Notes: a model not told the origin generated them from the letters alone. Shown: positions 23,752-33,892, counted from the stretch's first letter. The stretch: 64,000 nt of DNA from Wenyingzhuangia fucanilytica (GCF_001697185.1 NZ_CP014224.1:1240001-1304000), one strand, 5' to 3'. Numbers and translations are program-made.

Positions 23752-24861
23752 TTATTTTGAAATAGGTGTTACCAACATTCCTGCATAGGCTCCAGGAATT
23801 GGGCTTTTTAAGATTACAGTTCCGTTAGGTACATTTTGTAAAATAACTGTAGTGTCCGAAAAATGAACTGGTTTTACAGGCATTAGGTTTAACATACCAT
23901 CTTTTATGATAAAAATTTCATGACTTTCCAAAAGTAGATTTCTATCTATTTCTATAGCATTGTCTATACTTTTTGCATTGATGTTTGCATCTAAATAAAG
24001 TCCTTCTTTTAGGTTGTTGTTTTCTACTTCTATAAAAACAGCTATGGTTTGTGTGGCTGTATTAATACTACCATTTACACGTGTAATGGTTCCTGTGTAA
24101 TCTTCTGTTTTTTCTAAGTTGGTTAAAGCTACTTGCTTTCCTGTTTTTAAAATACTAGCATAAGATTTACTAATAGATACTTCCATCTCAAATATAGATG
24201 GGTTTATAAATTCTCCTAATTTTTGACCACTTCTTACCAAAGTTCCCTCTGTAACTAAAGCTTCGGTTAATACTCCATTAAAAGGAGCTTTAATGGAGTA
24301 TTTTGATAAGCGTTGTTCTAAGTTTTTTACGTTGTAATATTCTTTTACAATTTCTCTACCTGTAATAAAGTAATTTTCTTTTTCACTTTCTATTTTTGGT
24401 AGGGAAGGAGTGCTGCTTTCAATATTAAAATTGTCTAAGTATTTTTTCCATTTAGGATAAATTTCAGGAAAATCTAACCTTAAATCAGGCATGATAGAAG
24501 CAATGATATTGTATAAATTACTTTTGGCAGATTGCACAGAAGCATAGTATTCTACATCATCGGCTTTAATTAAAACATTTCCTTTTTTATAGGTTTGTCC
24601 TGTTTTAAATAAATGAGTTCCTTTTTTTAAAACTCCTTGTACTTCTGAATATAATTCAATTCTTTCTTTGGCTTTTAAACTTCCATTTCCTTGAATAACA
24701 ATAGGAACTGTTGTGTTTTGTATGGTATCTGTAAAAACAGTTTTTACTATTTTTTTTGCAACAGGTTTGGGTTTTGTTTTATTGTCTATTAAAGTTTTTG
24801 AAATAAAAATAGATAAAGCAATAAATAATATACCAATAATGGAGAGTATTGTTTTTCTCAT
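23752..24861 (-). CDS. RND efflux periplasmic adaptor (HlyD/MFP family)
   Basis: This 369-residue adaptor has an N-terminal signal or anchor helix (residues 5-22), a lipoyl/barrel-sandwich half (GSLKAKERIELYSEVQGVL), a hairpin region, and the second lipoyl half (YSIKAPFNGVLTEALVTEG). It links the inner pump to TolC. It is the first gene of the operon, 22 bp before the pump. No TAnnTTTG element was found upstream. Confidence 0.92.
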   Translation of the reverse strand: MRKTILSIIGILFIALSIFISKTLIDNKTKPKPVAKKIVKTVFTDTIQNTTVPIVIQGNGSLKAKERIELYSEVQGVLKKGTHLFKTGQTYKKGNVLIKADDVEYYASVQSAKSNLYNIIASIMPDLRLDFPEIYPKWKKYLDNFNIESSTPSLPKIESEKENYFITGREIVKEYYNVKNLEQRLSKYSIKAPFNGVLTEALVTEGTLVRSGQKLGEFINPSIFEMEVSISKSYASILKTGKQVALTNLEKTEDYTGTITRVNGSINTATQTIAVFIEVENNNLKEGLYLDANINAKSIDNAIEIDRNLLLESHEIFIIKDGMLNLMPVKPVHFSDTTVILQNVPNGTVILKSPIPGAYAGMLVTPISK

Positions 24862-24988
24862 GTTATATAAAATAATTTAAGCTAAATTAAAAGCACTAGC
24901 TATTAAAAGAATGTTTATTGGGTAGATTTGTCCATATTTATCAATAACCTTACCAATTTTGTAATAAAAATGAAACGGGTTATAAAAA

Positions 24989-25885
24989 TTAATGAAGAGG
25001 TCTTTTTTTAATAATTCCTCCTTTTAAATCTTTTACACTATTCATCACAATGAAAGCTTTAGGATCAATTTTGTCAATTTCGTTATTAACTCTACTTAAT
25101 TCAAGTCTAGTAATTACAGTGTATAAAATATCAATTTTGTTTGTATCTCCGTTTTTGTTATAGCCTCCTTGACCATTATAAATGGTAACTCCTCTACCTA
25201 GTTTATCTGTAATCATATTTTTGATTTCATTATTTTTAGAAGAAATAATAGTCACTCCTATATACTCTTCAATACCTTCAATAATAAAATCTAAAGTTTT
25301 AGAAGCGGAGATATAAGTAATCATAGAGTATAGGGCTATCTCAATAGATAGTAAGTAAGCGGCAATAGAAAAGATAAGAACGTTAATTAGTATGATAATA
25401 TCTCCAATAGTTGTTCCTAGCTTTTTACTTAAATAAATAGCAAGTATTTCTGTTCCATCAATTACAGCACCACCACGCACAGCCAATCCAATTCCTGCTC
25501 CAAGAAAAAAACCTCCAAATATAGCTACCAATAAATCATCATTTGTAACGTTAGGAAAACTAACAGTTGCAACACAAAGTGCTAACCCAGCTATGGCAAA
25601 TGCGGTTTTAACAGCAAAGTGTTTTCCCATAGTTTTGTATCCCATAAAAATAAAAGGAAGGTTTACTGCAATAATCAAGATGTATAAAGGAACTCCAGAA
25701 ATAGCGGATATTAACAAAGAAATTCCTGTAGCACCTCCATCAATAAAATCATTGGTTAAAAGAAATCCTTTAAAGCCAAATGATGCAGAGAATATACCGA
25801 TGATAATTAAAAGAACATCTTTGATATTATTTTTTAAAGATGTCATAAAACGTGATTGTTTTTGGTTTGTCATAGCAATGGTCAT
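24989..25885 (-). CDS. YitT family membrane protein (DUF161 + DUF2179)
   Basis: This 298-residue protein has five to six N-terminal helices (DUF161 halves, GGATGISLL and GGAVIDGTEIL) and a C-terminal soluble DUF2179 domain. The family is widespread in Firmicutes and Bacteroidetes and has no firmly proven substrate. Met codons at 25885, 25873 and 25846 are all possible starts. It stands alone between the RND operon and proC. Confidence 0.88.
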   Translation of the reverse strand: MTIAMTNQKQSRFMTSLKNNIKDVLLIIIGIFSASFGFKGFLLTNDFIDGGATGISLLISAISGVPLYILIIAVNLPFIFMGYKTMGKHFAVKTAFAIAGLALCVATVSFPNVTNDDLLVAIFGGFFLGAGIGLAVRGGAVIDGTEILAIYLSKKLGTTIGDIIILINVLIFSIAAYLLSIEIALYSMITYISASKTLDFIIEGIEEYIGVTIISSKNNEIKNMITDKLGRGVTIYNGQGGYNKNGDTNKIDILYTVITRLELSRVNNEIDKIDPKAFIVMNSVKDLKGGIIKKRPLH

Positions 25886-25925
25886 AAAATAAAAAATATG
25901 ATTGTTTTTATTAGGTATTAAAAAT

Positions 25926-25957
25926 ACAAAACCCTTTGCATCAGCAAAGGGTTTTGT
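25926..25957 (-). terminator. intrinsic terminator of the aminotransferase-proC operon
   Basis: A 14-bp perfect stem (ACAAAACCCTTTGC and its complement, loop ATCA) lies 26 bp after the proC stop. The stem ends in an A/T-rich base, giving a short U tract. Confidence 0.8.
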
Positions 25958-25982
25958 AGCGTGTTTTGTGTAAATAATTATA

Positions 25983-26780
25983 TTATTTATCAGCGGCTAA
26001 TTCTTTAGCTCTGTTAACACATGCAACAGTTCCCTCTTTAATTAAATTGTGAACATTGTTATCATCAAAATTGTTAAGAGCTGCTCTAGTTGTTCCTCCT
26101 TTAGAAGCTACTCGGTTCATCCATTCTTCTAAAGAGATGTCGTTTTGTTTGTACAATTCTACTGCACCTTCAAAAGTTTGAGCGGTTAATGTTTTTGCTT
26201 CTTCTCTAGAAAAACCAAAATCTTCAGCTGCCTCAGCCAAAGCATTCATAAAGTAAAAGATATAAGCAGATCCACTTCCAGAAATTCCAGTGGTGTTATC
26301 AATCATATCTTCTGTTTTTACTTCAAAAGCTTTACCAGTAGATTTTAAGATGTTTCCAACCAAGTCTAAATTTTCTTTAGCAACTTCTTTAGATCCAACA
26401 TAAGTAGTCATCCCTAATTGAATAGAAGCTGGTAAATTAGGCATACATCTAATTACTTTGTCTATTCCTAATCCTTGTTGAATGGTTTCAATAGTCATTC
26501 CTGCCATTACAGAAACAAATAATTGATCCTTATTCACAATAGATTTGATGTCATTAAATACTAATGGTGCAATTTGTGGCTTTACCGCCAAGAATATGAT
26601 ATCAGCATTTTTTAAAACATCGTAACTAGTCGTTGCTTTCATTTTATTCATTCCATTGATTTCTGCAATTCTGTCTTCAGATTTGTCAATAATTTCAATG
26701 TTTGCAATTTTTGCATTGTAAATTCCTTCTGCGTAGGTGAAACCCATGTTTCCACCACCAATAACAACTATATTTTTCAT
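25983..26780 (-). CDS. proC: pyrroline-5-carboxylate reductase
   Basis: This 265-residue NAD(P)H enzyme makes the last step of proline synthesis. It has an N-terminal Rossmann motif (VIGGGNMGFTYAEG), AVKPQ, CMPNLPASIQ, and the P5CR signature region GISGSGSAYIFYFMNALAEAA. It lies 23 bp downstream of the aminotransferase and is probably cotranscribed with it. Confidence 0.96.
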   Translation of the reverse strand: MKNIVVIGGGNMGFTYAEGIYNAKIANIEIIDKSEDRIAEINGMNKMKATTSYDVLKNADIIFLAVKPQIAPLVFNDIKSIVNKDQLFVSVMAGMTIETIQQGLGIDKVIRCMPNLPASIQLGMTTYVGSKEVAKENLDLVGNILKSTGKAFEVKTEDMIDNTTGISGSGSAYIFYFMNALAEAAEDFGFSREEAKTLTAQTFEGAVELYKQNDISLEEWMNRVASKGGTTRAALNNFDDNNVHNLIKEGTVACVNRAKELAADK

Positions 26781-26803
26781 AAAATATATTTTAGTTTTTA
26801 AGG

Positions 26804-27997
26804 TTATTGTGCGTTGTATTTCTCAATAGCGTCTTTAAGTATAGCAACAGCACGAATTAATTTTTCTTTTTTTAGCACGTAAGCAATTCTTACTTGGCTA
26901 AGCGCAATGTTTGGAGTTGAATAAAACCCACTACCAGGAGCAACCATTACTGTTTGTCCATTATTGCTATAACTTTCTAGCAACCATTTGGCAAATTTAT
27001 CGGCATTGTCAACAGGTAAATCTGCCAAACAATAAAATGCTCCATTAGGTTTTACTACTTGAACTCCGTCTATTTTTAGTAGTTCTTCAACTAATATATT
27101 TCTACGTTCTATATATTCTTTTTTAACATCATCAAAATAACTTTGTGGTGTTTCTAATGCGGCTTCTGCAGCAATTTGAGCAATAGTAGGAGGGCATAAA
27201 CGAGATTGAGCCATTTTCATTACCGTACTAATAAGTTCCGGGTTACGAGAAACTACACATCCAATTCTAGCACCACACATACTGTAGCGTTTAGAGGTTG
27301 AGTCTATCATAATGGCGTTCATATCCATTCCTTTTTCTTCCATTACAGAGTAGTGCCCATCGTTGGTATATACAAATTCACGATAAACTTCATCAGCAAT
27401 TAAGAATAGATTATACTTAACAACTAATTTTTTTAATTGTTTAATTTCTTCTTTAGAATATAAAGTTCCCGTAGGATTTCCTGGATTACAAATTAAAATA
27501 GCACGAGTTCTAGGAGTAATTAAAGCTTCAAACTCATCAATCTTAGGCAAAGCAAAACCGTTCTCTATACTGGTATTAATAGGTACTACATTAACCCCAG
27601 CAGCAATTGAAAAACTTGTATAGTTAGCATAAAAAGGTTCAGGAATGATGATTTCATCTTGAGGGTCTGTAATACTCGCTATGGTAAAATATAGAGCTTC
27701 GGATCCTCCTGTAGTTACTAAAATTTGTTCATTTGTAATATTGATATTATGCTTTTTATAATAATCAACCAATTTGTTTCTGTATTGCTCAGAACCATTA
27801 GAGGTGGAGTATTCCAAGACTTCCATATCTATATTACGAATTGCATCTAAAGCAACTTTAGGGGTCTTTATATCTGGTTGTCCAATATTTAAATAAAATA
27901 TTTCAGTACCACGTTTCTTGGCGGCTTCTGCATAAGGAACCAATTTACGAATTGGAGACTCAGGAATAGCACGACCTTTGTTAGAAACTCTAAGCAT
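26804..27997 (-). CDS. class I/II pyridoxal-phosphate aminotransferase (aspartate type)
   Basis: This 397-residue fold-type I aminotransferase has YLNIGQPD, the NPGNPTG motif, ADEVYREFVY and the PLP lysine in STSKRYSMCGARIG. It is close to AspC-like enzymes acting on aspartate or aromatic amino acids; the exact donor cannot be read from sequence. It is the first gene of an operon with proC. Confidence 0.9.
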   Translation of the reverse strand: MLRVSNKGRAIPESPIRKLVPYAEAAKKRGTEIFYLNIGQPDIKTPKVALDAIRNIDMEVLEYSTSNGSEQYRNKLVDYYKKHNINITNEQILVTTGGSEALYFTIASITDPQDEIIIPEPFYANYTSFSIAAGVNVVPINTSIENGFALPKIDEFEALITPRTRAILICNPGNPTGTLYSKEEIKQLKKLVVKYNLFLIADEVYREFVYTNDGHYSVMEEKGMDMNAIMIDSTSKRYSMCGARIGCVVSRNPELISTVMKMAQSRLCPPTIAQIAAEAALETPQSYFDDVKKEYIERRNILVEELLKIDGVQVVKPNGAFYCLADLPVDNADKFAKWLLESYSNNGQTVMVAPGSGFYSTPNIALSQVRIAYVLKKEKLIRAVAILKDAIEKYNAQ

Positions 27998-28031
27998 TTA
28001 TTTAATTTTTATTTTATTGATTTAAGGGGAA

Positions 28032-28039
28032 CAAAAGTA
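28032..28039 (-). promoter_or_regulatory. -7 promoter element (TACTTTTG) of the aminotransferase gene
   Basis: This minus-strand TAnnTTTG match is 34 bp upstream of the aminotransferase start. Confidence 0.5.
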
Positions 28040-28113
28040 CAAATTTCTAATCTTCTTAAAGAATACTAGTGGTATTATCTCTTGTTTGTCTTTATTTTGT
28101 GTTATTGCAAAAA

Positions 28114-28144
28114 AAAAACTGCTTATTCTAAAATAAGCAGTTTT
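28114..28144 (-). terminator. intrinsic terminator of the DUF1573 gene
   Basis: The stem AAAACTGCTTATT/AATAAGCAGTTTT is followed on the minus strand by a long T run, 24 bp after the stop. Confidence 0.85.
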
Positions 28145-28167
28145 GAGTTTTATTAGGAGTATATTAA

Positions 28168-28569
28168 TTAATCTTTTAATACTTCTCCCTTAATTCTAAC
28201 TACTTTAGGATGTTCCGTGGCGTTAGAAATTATAGTAACTGTTTTGGTAAATCTACCTACACGATCTGTAGCATATTTTACTTTAATTTGTCCAGATTTT
28301 CCTGGCATAATTGGTTCTTCTGGCTTAGTAGGTACTGTACATCCACAGCTTCCTTTTACGCTTTTTATAATTAAAGGAGCGCTTCCTACATTTTTAAAAT
28401 TAAAATAACGTACACCATCAGCATTATGAGCAATGGTTCCGTAGTCTATTACTTCTTTTTCAAATTTAATAATAGGTTTTAAAGTGTTATCTGTACTAGC
28501 AGTTGCTTGTTGTGCAAATGTTAACATTGGAGCTAAGGCCATACAGATGATAAAAGCTAATTTCTTCAT
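28168..28569 (-). CDS. DUF1573 domain secreted protein
   Basis: This 133-residue protein has a signal peptide (KKLAFIICMALAPMLTFAQ) and one Ig-like DUF1573 domain with its typical VDYGTIAHN, SCGCTVP and IKGEV segments. DUF1573 proteins are abundant periplasmic or secreted proteins of Bacteroidetes with unknown function. It is divergent from valS and ends with its own terminator. Confidence 0.88.
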   Translation of the reverse strand: MKKLAFIICMALAPMLTFAQQATASTDNTLKPIIKFEKEVIDYGTIAHNADGVRYFNFKNVGSAPLIIKSVKGSCGCTVPTKPEEPIMPGKSGQIKVKYATDRVGRFTKTVTIISNATEHPKVVRIKGEVLKD

Positions 28570-28656
28570 GTTGATTAAATTTTAAGTAAAAATAAATTTT
28601 ATATTGAAACTTTCAATAACTATACCGTTATTTTTTTTAGTCGTAGGGATATTTAG

Positions 28657-28664
28657 TATTTTTG
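28657..28664 (+). promoter_or_regulatory. -7 promoter element (TATTTTTG) of valS
   Basis: This TAnnTTTG match is 28 bp before the valS start. Confidence 0.55.
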
Positions 28665-28692
28665 GCGTCCTGTTATTTAACAAAAATAAAGA

Positions 28693-31326
28693 ATGAGTAT
28701 TCCTAATACATATAATGCTACTGCGGTAGAAGAAAAATGGTACGATTACTGGATGAAAAACAACTACTTTCATTCAACACCTAACGACAAAAAACCTTAT
28801 ACAATTGTAATTCCTCCGCCAAATGTTACAGGAGTGTTACACATGGGACACATGCTTAACAATACTATTCAAGATGTATTGATTCGTAGAGCTCGTTTAA
28901 GAGGTTACAACGCTTGTTGGGTACCCGGTACAGACCATGCTTCTATTGCTACAGAAGCTAAAGTGGTTGCTAAGTTAAAATCTGAAGGAATTAACAAAGA
29001 GGATTTAACTCGTGATGAGTTCTTGAAACACGCTTGGGAGTGGACAGATAAACATGGGGGAATTATTTTAGATCAGCTTAAAAAATTAGGTGCTTCTTGC
29101 GATTGGGAACGTACAAAGTTTACTATGGATGCAGATTTAAGTGAATCTGTAACCAAAGTTTTTGTTGATTTATACAAAAAAGGAGATATCTATAGAGGGT
29201 ATCGTATGGTAAACTGGGATCCAGAAGCAAAAACTACTTTATCTGATGAAGAAGTGATTTTTGAAGAAAAACAAGGAAACTTTTACCACATCAATTATAA
29301 AATAGAAGGAACTGATGAAGTAGTAACTATTGCTACCACTCGTCCAGAAACATTGTTAGGAGATACTGCTATTTGTATCAATCCTAACGATGAAAGATAC
29401 ACACATCTTAAAGGAAAAAAAGCTATTGTACCTATTGCCAATAGAGTAATTCCTATCATAGAAGATGAATATGTAGATATTGAGTTTGGAACAGGTTGTT
29501 TAAAAATAACCCCTGCACACGATCAAAATGATAAAGTTTTAGGAGAAAAGCACAACCTAGAGGTTATTGATATTTTAAATGATGATGCTACTTTAAATGA
29601 AAACGGATTGCATTACAATGGTAAAGATCGTTTTGTAGTTCGTAAAGAAATTACTAAAGAGTTAGAAGAAATTGGAGCTTTGGTAAAAGTAGAGCAACAC
29701 ATGCACAAAGTTGGAACTTCTGAAAGAACCAAAGCGGTAATTGAACCTAAAATTTCTGCTCAGTGGTTTTTACGTATGGAAGAAATCGTAAAACCAGCTT
29801 TAGATGCGGTGTTAAAAGATGAAGATATTAAATTATACCCTAAACGTTACAACAACACGTATCGTCATTGGTTAGAAAATATTCGCGATTGGAATATTTC
29901 TCGTCAATTGTGGTGGGGACATCAAATTCCTGCTTTTTTCTATGGTGATGGAGTAGAAGATTTTGTAGTGGCAACTTCAGTAGAAGAAGCATTGCCATTG
30001 GCAATAGAAAAAACTGGAAACACTGCTTTAACAGTTGCCAACTTAAAACAAGATGAAGATGCTTTAGATACTTGGTTTTCTTCTTGGTTATGGCCAATTT
30101 CTGTTTTTGATGGAATTAACAATCCTGATAACGAAGAAATTAATTACTATTACCCAACCAACGATTTGGTTACAGGTCCAGATATTATTTTCTTTTGGGT
30201 AGCTAGAATGGTGTTTGCAGGGTATGAATTTAGAAATGATAAACCATTTAGCAACGTATATTTTACAGGAATTGTTCGTGATAAGCAAAGACGTAAAATG
30301 TCTAAATCTTTAGGGAACTCTCCAGATCCAATTGAGTTGATGAAACAATACGGAGCAGATGGTGTTCGTGTAGGATTATTATTATCTGCTGCAGCAGGTA
30401 ACGACTTAATGTTTGATGAAGATTTATGTGCACAAGGGCGTAATTTTGCTAATAAAATATGGAATGCCTTTAAATTGATTAAAGGTTGGGAAGTTTCAGA
30501 AACAGAAGCACAACCAGAAGCTTCTAAAATAGCGATTGATTGGTACAAAGCTAAATTCCAAAAAACATTAGCAGAAATAGATGCTAATTTTGAAGTATAC
30601 AGATTGAGTGACTCTTTGATGAGTATTTATAAATTGGTTTGGGAAGATTTCTGTGCTTGGTTCTTAGAAATGATTAAACCAGCCTTTGGTTCTCCAATGA
30701 ATGCTGTTACTTTTAAAGAAGTAATAGGGATCTTAGAAGATAATTTAAAGATTTTACATCCTTTTATGCCTCACTTAACAGAAGAAGTTTGGCAGTTAAT
30801 TTCTGATAGAACTCCAGAAGAAGCTTTAATTATTGCAGAATATCCTAAAGCTACAGAGTATAACAAAGACATCATTGCTAATTTTGAAATTGCATCAGAA
30901 GTAATTTCAGGAATTAGAACCATTAGAAAAGACAAAAATATTTCATTTAAAGAAACGATTGATTTGTCTGTTTTAAATAATGATAACACTTCTAAAGACT
31001 TTGATGCTGTTATTGTTAAAATGGGGAATTTAGCTGAGTTATCTTATGTAGATGCTGCTGTAGATGGAGCATTGAGTTTCCGTGTGAAATCTAATGAATA
31101 CTTTGTGCCAATGGCAGGAGCTATTGATATTGAAGCAGAAGTAGCCAAGTTAAACGAAGAATTAAAGTATACAGAAGGTTTCTTAAAATCTGTTCAAAAG
31201 AAATTATCTAACGAGCGTTTTGTAAGCAATGCTCCAGAGCAAGTTATTGCTAGTGAACGTAAAAAAGAATCGGATGCTTTATCTAAAATAGAAACCATAA
31301 AAGCTAGTTTGGCTTCATTGGTATAA
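28693..31326 (+). CDS. valS: valine--tRNA ligase
   Basis: This 877-residue class Ia synthetase charges tRNA-Val. It has the HIGH-like motif in PPNVTGVLHMGHML (near residue 52), the editing domain (ATTRPETLLGDTA), KMSKS in RRKMSKSLGNSPDP, the anticodon domain and a C-terminal coiled coil (EVAKLNEELKYTEGFLKS). Length is standard for the family. It is a single gene with its own promoter and terminator. Confidence 0.97.
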   Translation: MSIPNTYNATAVEEKWYDYWMKNNYFHSTPNDKKPYTIVIPPPNVTGVLHMGHMLNNTIQDVLIRRARLRGYNACWVPGTDHASIATEAKVVAKLKSEGINKEDLTRDEFLKHAWEWTDKHGGIILDQLKKLGASCDWERTKFTMDADLSESVTKVFVDLYKKGDIYRGYRMVNWDPEAKTTLSDEEVIFEEKQGNFYHINYKIEGTDEVVTIATTRPETLLGDTAICINPNDERYTHLKGKKAIVPIANRVIPIIEDEYVDIEFGTGCLKITPAHDQNDKVLGEKHNLEVIDILNDDATLNENGLHYNGKDRFVVRKEITKELEEIGALVKVEQHMHKVGTSERTKAVIEPKISAQWFLRMEEIVKPALDAVLKDEDIKLYPKRYNNTYRHWLENIRDWNISRQLWWGHQIPAFFYGDGVEDFVVATSVEEALPLAIEKTGNTALTVANLKQDEDALDTWFSSWLWPISVFDGINNPDNEEINYYYPTNDLVTGPDIIFFWVARMVFAGYEFRNDKPFSNVYFTGIVRDKQRRKMSKSLGNSPDPIELMKQYGADGVRVGLLLSAAAGNDLMFDEDLCAQGRNFANKIWNAFKLIKGWEVSETEAQPEASKIAIDWYKAKFQKTLAEIDANFEVYRLSDSLMSIYKLVWEDFCAWFLEMIKPAFGSPMNAVTFKEVIGILEDNLKILHPFMPHLTEEVWQLISDRTPEEALIIAEYPKATEYNKDIIANFEIASEVISGIRTIRKDKNISFKETIDLSVLNNDNTSKDFDAVIVKMGNLAELSYVDAAVDGALSFRVKSNEYFVPMAGAIDIEAEVAKLNEELKYTEGFLKSVQKKLSNERFVSNAPEQVIASERKKESDALSKIETIKASLASLV

Positions 31327-31347
31327 TTTAAAAAAGATATAATTTTA

Positions 31348-31378
31348 AAATCCCAACATTTTATGTTGGGATTTTTTT
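31348..31378 (+). terminator. intrinsic terminator of valS
   Basis: The stem AAATCCCAACAT/ATGTTGGGATTT is followed by a T run, 21 bp after the stop. Confidence 0.88.
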
Positions 31379-31472
31379 TGTCATTTTTTTATAAAGTTGC
31401 TGGTTATTTTATGGATTGTTAATGTAAAATATATATTTTTAGATTTTTACTAATTAAATCTAATAATCTATA

Positions 31473-32918
31473 ATGAATCATAAAAACTATAAGGAAAAAA
31501 GAAAGAAATCATCAGAATTTAAAAGTAGAAAAGAATATTTGGAGCATGAACTCTCTATATTAAATTTTAGAAAATGGCGAATAAACTTACCTTTTAGAGA
31601 TTATTCCATTGAAATAGAAGATATAGCACCTGGAATTGCAGCAACTATAGGTAAAGTAGTGATGGTAACAGCCATTGTTGCTGCTTTAGCTTCACAGTTT
31701 GGTTTGTCTCCAGAGTTTGTGGCCGAAAATGTACGCTTTGAGTTGTTAATTGCAGGTGGTTTTTTTGTGATTTTATTTTCTGCTATTTTAAATCCTAATG
31801 CAAACTTATCTGGAACTCATGGGCCAATGCTTCCATTAATTCCCATTATAGCAGCTGCAGGTGGGCACCCATTGGCTTTGGGAATTTTAATTGGAGTTTT
31901 TGGTATTGCATTAAGTATAACCAAGGGAGGTTCTAAATTAATGAACTTGACTGGAATTGGGGTGAGAGGTGGATTACTTATTTATTTAGGAGCGATGGGG
32001 CTTTTAAGTCAGATTGATAAATTAGAAGGTTGGGCTGCTAATGCTGGGCAAAGCACTATATCTTTTGTAATTATAGGTCTGATTATTTTGATATATGCAT
32101 ATTTAGCAAGAATAGGAAAAAGATGGGTAGCAATTCCGTTGTGTTCAACCATAGCAGGATTAGTAGCCTATTTTATGGGAGCTCATTTTGAATTTACTAC
32201 AGCTCCAGGTTTACCACATATGAACCCTATGTGGTGGTGGGGAGAAACTACAGGTTGGCAAATGGGATGGCCAAAAATAGAGCATTATATTGCTGTAATT
32301 CCTTTTGCAATTTTAGCGGTGGTTATGTGGTCTCCAGATTTTTTAGGTCATAGAGTTTTTCAGGAAATTAATTATCCTAAAGGATCAGAAAAGGTGTTGA
32401 TGGACGTAGATGATACCATGTCAATAGCATCAGTAAGACAAATTGTAGGTTCTTTTTTAGGAGGAGGAAACATAGCTTCTTCTTGGGGAACTTACATGAT
32501 TCCTGCAGCTATTGCCAAAAGACCAATTCCTGGGGGAGCTTTAATTACCGCAATACTATGTGTGTTGGCTTCTGTTTTTGGTTACCCTATGGATTTAGCC
32601 ATGTGGGAACCAGTGTTAAGAGTAGCTTTAATTGTGGGAGTATTTTTACCTTTACTTGAAGCAGGAATGCAAATGGTAAAAAAACAAAAAGATTCTGTAA
32701 GTGCAGGAACCTGTATTTTTGCTTGTGCTTTTGTAAATCCTGTTTTTGGATGGGCCTTGGCAATGTTGTTAGACAATATGGGATTGATAGGGGATAGAGA
32801 AAGAGCAAAAGGAATGTCTTGGAAAGAAAAACTTGTAATACCTGGGGTGATGTTTGTTGTTTGTGTAGTATCGTTAGCTTTAGCTGGGCAATTACCTGGA
32901 ATTCCTAGGTTGTTATAA
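31473..32918 (+). CDS. DUF3360-like multi-pass membrane protein
   Basis: This 481-residue protein starts with a Lys/Arg-rich cytoplasmic stretch of about 50 residues, then has ten or more hydrophobic helices. Segments such as LSGTHGPMLPLIPIIAAAGG and GVRGGLLIYLGAMGL resemble the SLC26/nucleobase-transporter fold, and the overall plan matches DUF3360 membrane proteins. A transport role is inferred from topology; the substrate is unknown. It is convergent with the aldo/keto reductase across a shared terminator. Confidence 0.68.
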   Translation: MNHKNYKEKRKKSSEFKSRKEYLEHELSILNFRKWRINLPFRDYSIEIEDIAPGIAATIGKVVMVTAIVAALASQFGLSPEFVAENVRFELLIAGGFFVILFSAILNPNANLSGTHGPMLPLIPIIAAAGGHPLALGILIGVFGIALSITKGGSKLMNLTGIGVRGGLLIYLGAMGLLSQIDKLEGWAANAGQSTISFVIIGLIILIYAYLARIGKRWVAIPLCSTIAGLVAYFMGAHFEFTTAPGLPHMNPMWWWGETTGWQMGWPKIEHYIAVIPFAILAVVMWSPDFLGHRVFQEINYPKGSEKVLMDVDDTMSIASVRQIVGSFLGGGNIASSWGTYMIPAAIAKRPIPGGALITAILCVLASVFGYPMDLAMWEPVLRVALIVGVFLPLLEAGMQMVKKQKDSVSAGTCIFACAFVNPVFGWALAMLLDNMGLIGDRERAKGMSWKEKLVIPGVMFVVCVVSLALAGQLPGIPRLL

Positions 32919-32931
32919 AACAATAATAAAT

Positions 32932-32967
32932 AAAAAAAGCATCAATATTTTATTGATGCTTTTTTTT
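32932..32967. terminator. bidirectional intrinsic terminator
   Basis: The hairpin AAAGCATCAATA/TATTGATGCTTT has runs on both sides and lies between convergent genes. Confidence 0.85.
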
Positions 32968-33892
32968 ATTCCCATGATAAAGATTTTCTTTCTTTCCAAT
33001 AATGGATAGGTTCCTTTTTTAAGGATTTTAGTAATTCAATTTCATCTGCGGTTAGTTGAAAATTTAATGTCTTTAAGTTTGATTTTAATTGTTTTTTAGA
33101 AAATGCTCCGCTTAAAACAATTGATGGGTTTATACTGTCAACAATAAAACGTAAGGCAATAGCATCTATACCAACATTATATTTTTTAGATAGTTGATTT
33201 AATAAATCGGGAGTATTGGTAAATATTCTTCCATTAGCAACCCCTTCTTTAATAACCACTTTTTTGTCATTTTTAATCAAATCAACTAAAGTGTTATAAG
33301 TGCTTTGTTCAAAAATATTATAGGTTACTTGAAAAACATCAAATAAAAATTGAGTGTTTAATTTAATTTGCATGGCTTCTTTAAGAACTGTGCTTTGGTT
33401 GGCTCCACTAGTAGTCAGCCCAATTAAAAGACCAGTTTCTTTTTTAATTTCTGCTAATTTTTTTAATACTTTCTCATTTTCTAAAACTCCACTTTCTATG
33501 GTTGCAGAGTGTATTTGATAAACTTTTAAATTGGGTAACATTTTCTTAGAAGTTTCCCATTGTTCTATCAATTTTTCTATACTATGTTCCTTGATTTCAT
33601 GGTCTCCTTTATAGCCTAATTCCCAATTGGCCACATAGGTATAACCCCATTTTGTTGCTAAAGTACTGTCTGTGTGTTTATTGTTTTCTTGCCAAGTTTT
33701 TAATAGCTCTTCTCCTTTACCATAAGAGGGAGCAGTGTCAAAATAACGAATTCCTAAATCATAAGCAGTATTAAGCATATCGTAGGCATTGTTTTTAAAG
33801 GCCTCTTTACTTTTATCTATGTTTTTATCTTCTCTAATATTAATATATTCAGGTCTACCTAAGGCGGCTAGTCCAAGTCCGATTTTTGTCAT
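32966..33892 (-). CDS. aldo/keto reductase
   Basis: This 308-residue TIM-barrel oxidoreductase has the AKR tetrad: Asp and Tyr in YFDTAPSYGKGEELL (near residues 51-62), Lys in LATKWGY and His in YQIHSAT. NADPH-binding residues lie in the C-terminal part (GAFSKKQLKSNL). The substrate is unknown. It lies 63 bp downstream of selO on the same strand and may be transcribed with it. Confidence 0.88.
   Translation of the reverse strand: MTKIGLGLAALGRPEYINIREDKNIDKSKEAFKNNAYDMLNTAYDLGIRYFDTAPSYGKGEELLKTWQENNKHTDSTLATKWGYTYVANWELGYKGDHEIKEHSIEKLIEQWETSKKMLPNLKVYQIHSATIESGVLENEKVLKKLAEIKKETGLLIGLTTSGANQSTVLKEAMQIKLNTQFLFDVFQVTYNIFEQSTYNTLVDLIKNDKKVVIKEGVANGRIFTNTPDLLNQLSKKYNVGIDAIALRFIVDSINPSIVLSGAFSKKQLKSNLKTLNFQLTADEIELLKSLKKEPIHYWKERKSLSWE

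Noticed and set aside
30150-30548. Minus-strand open frame inside valS
   Set aside because: It lies wholly within the conserved catalytic part of valS and encodes no known motif.
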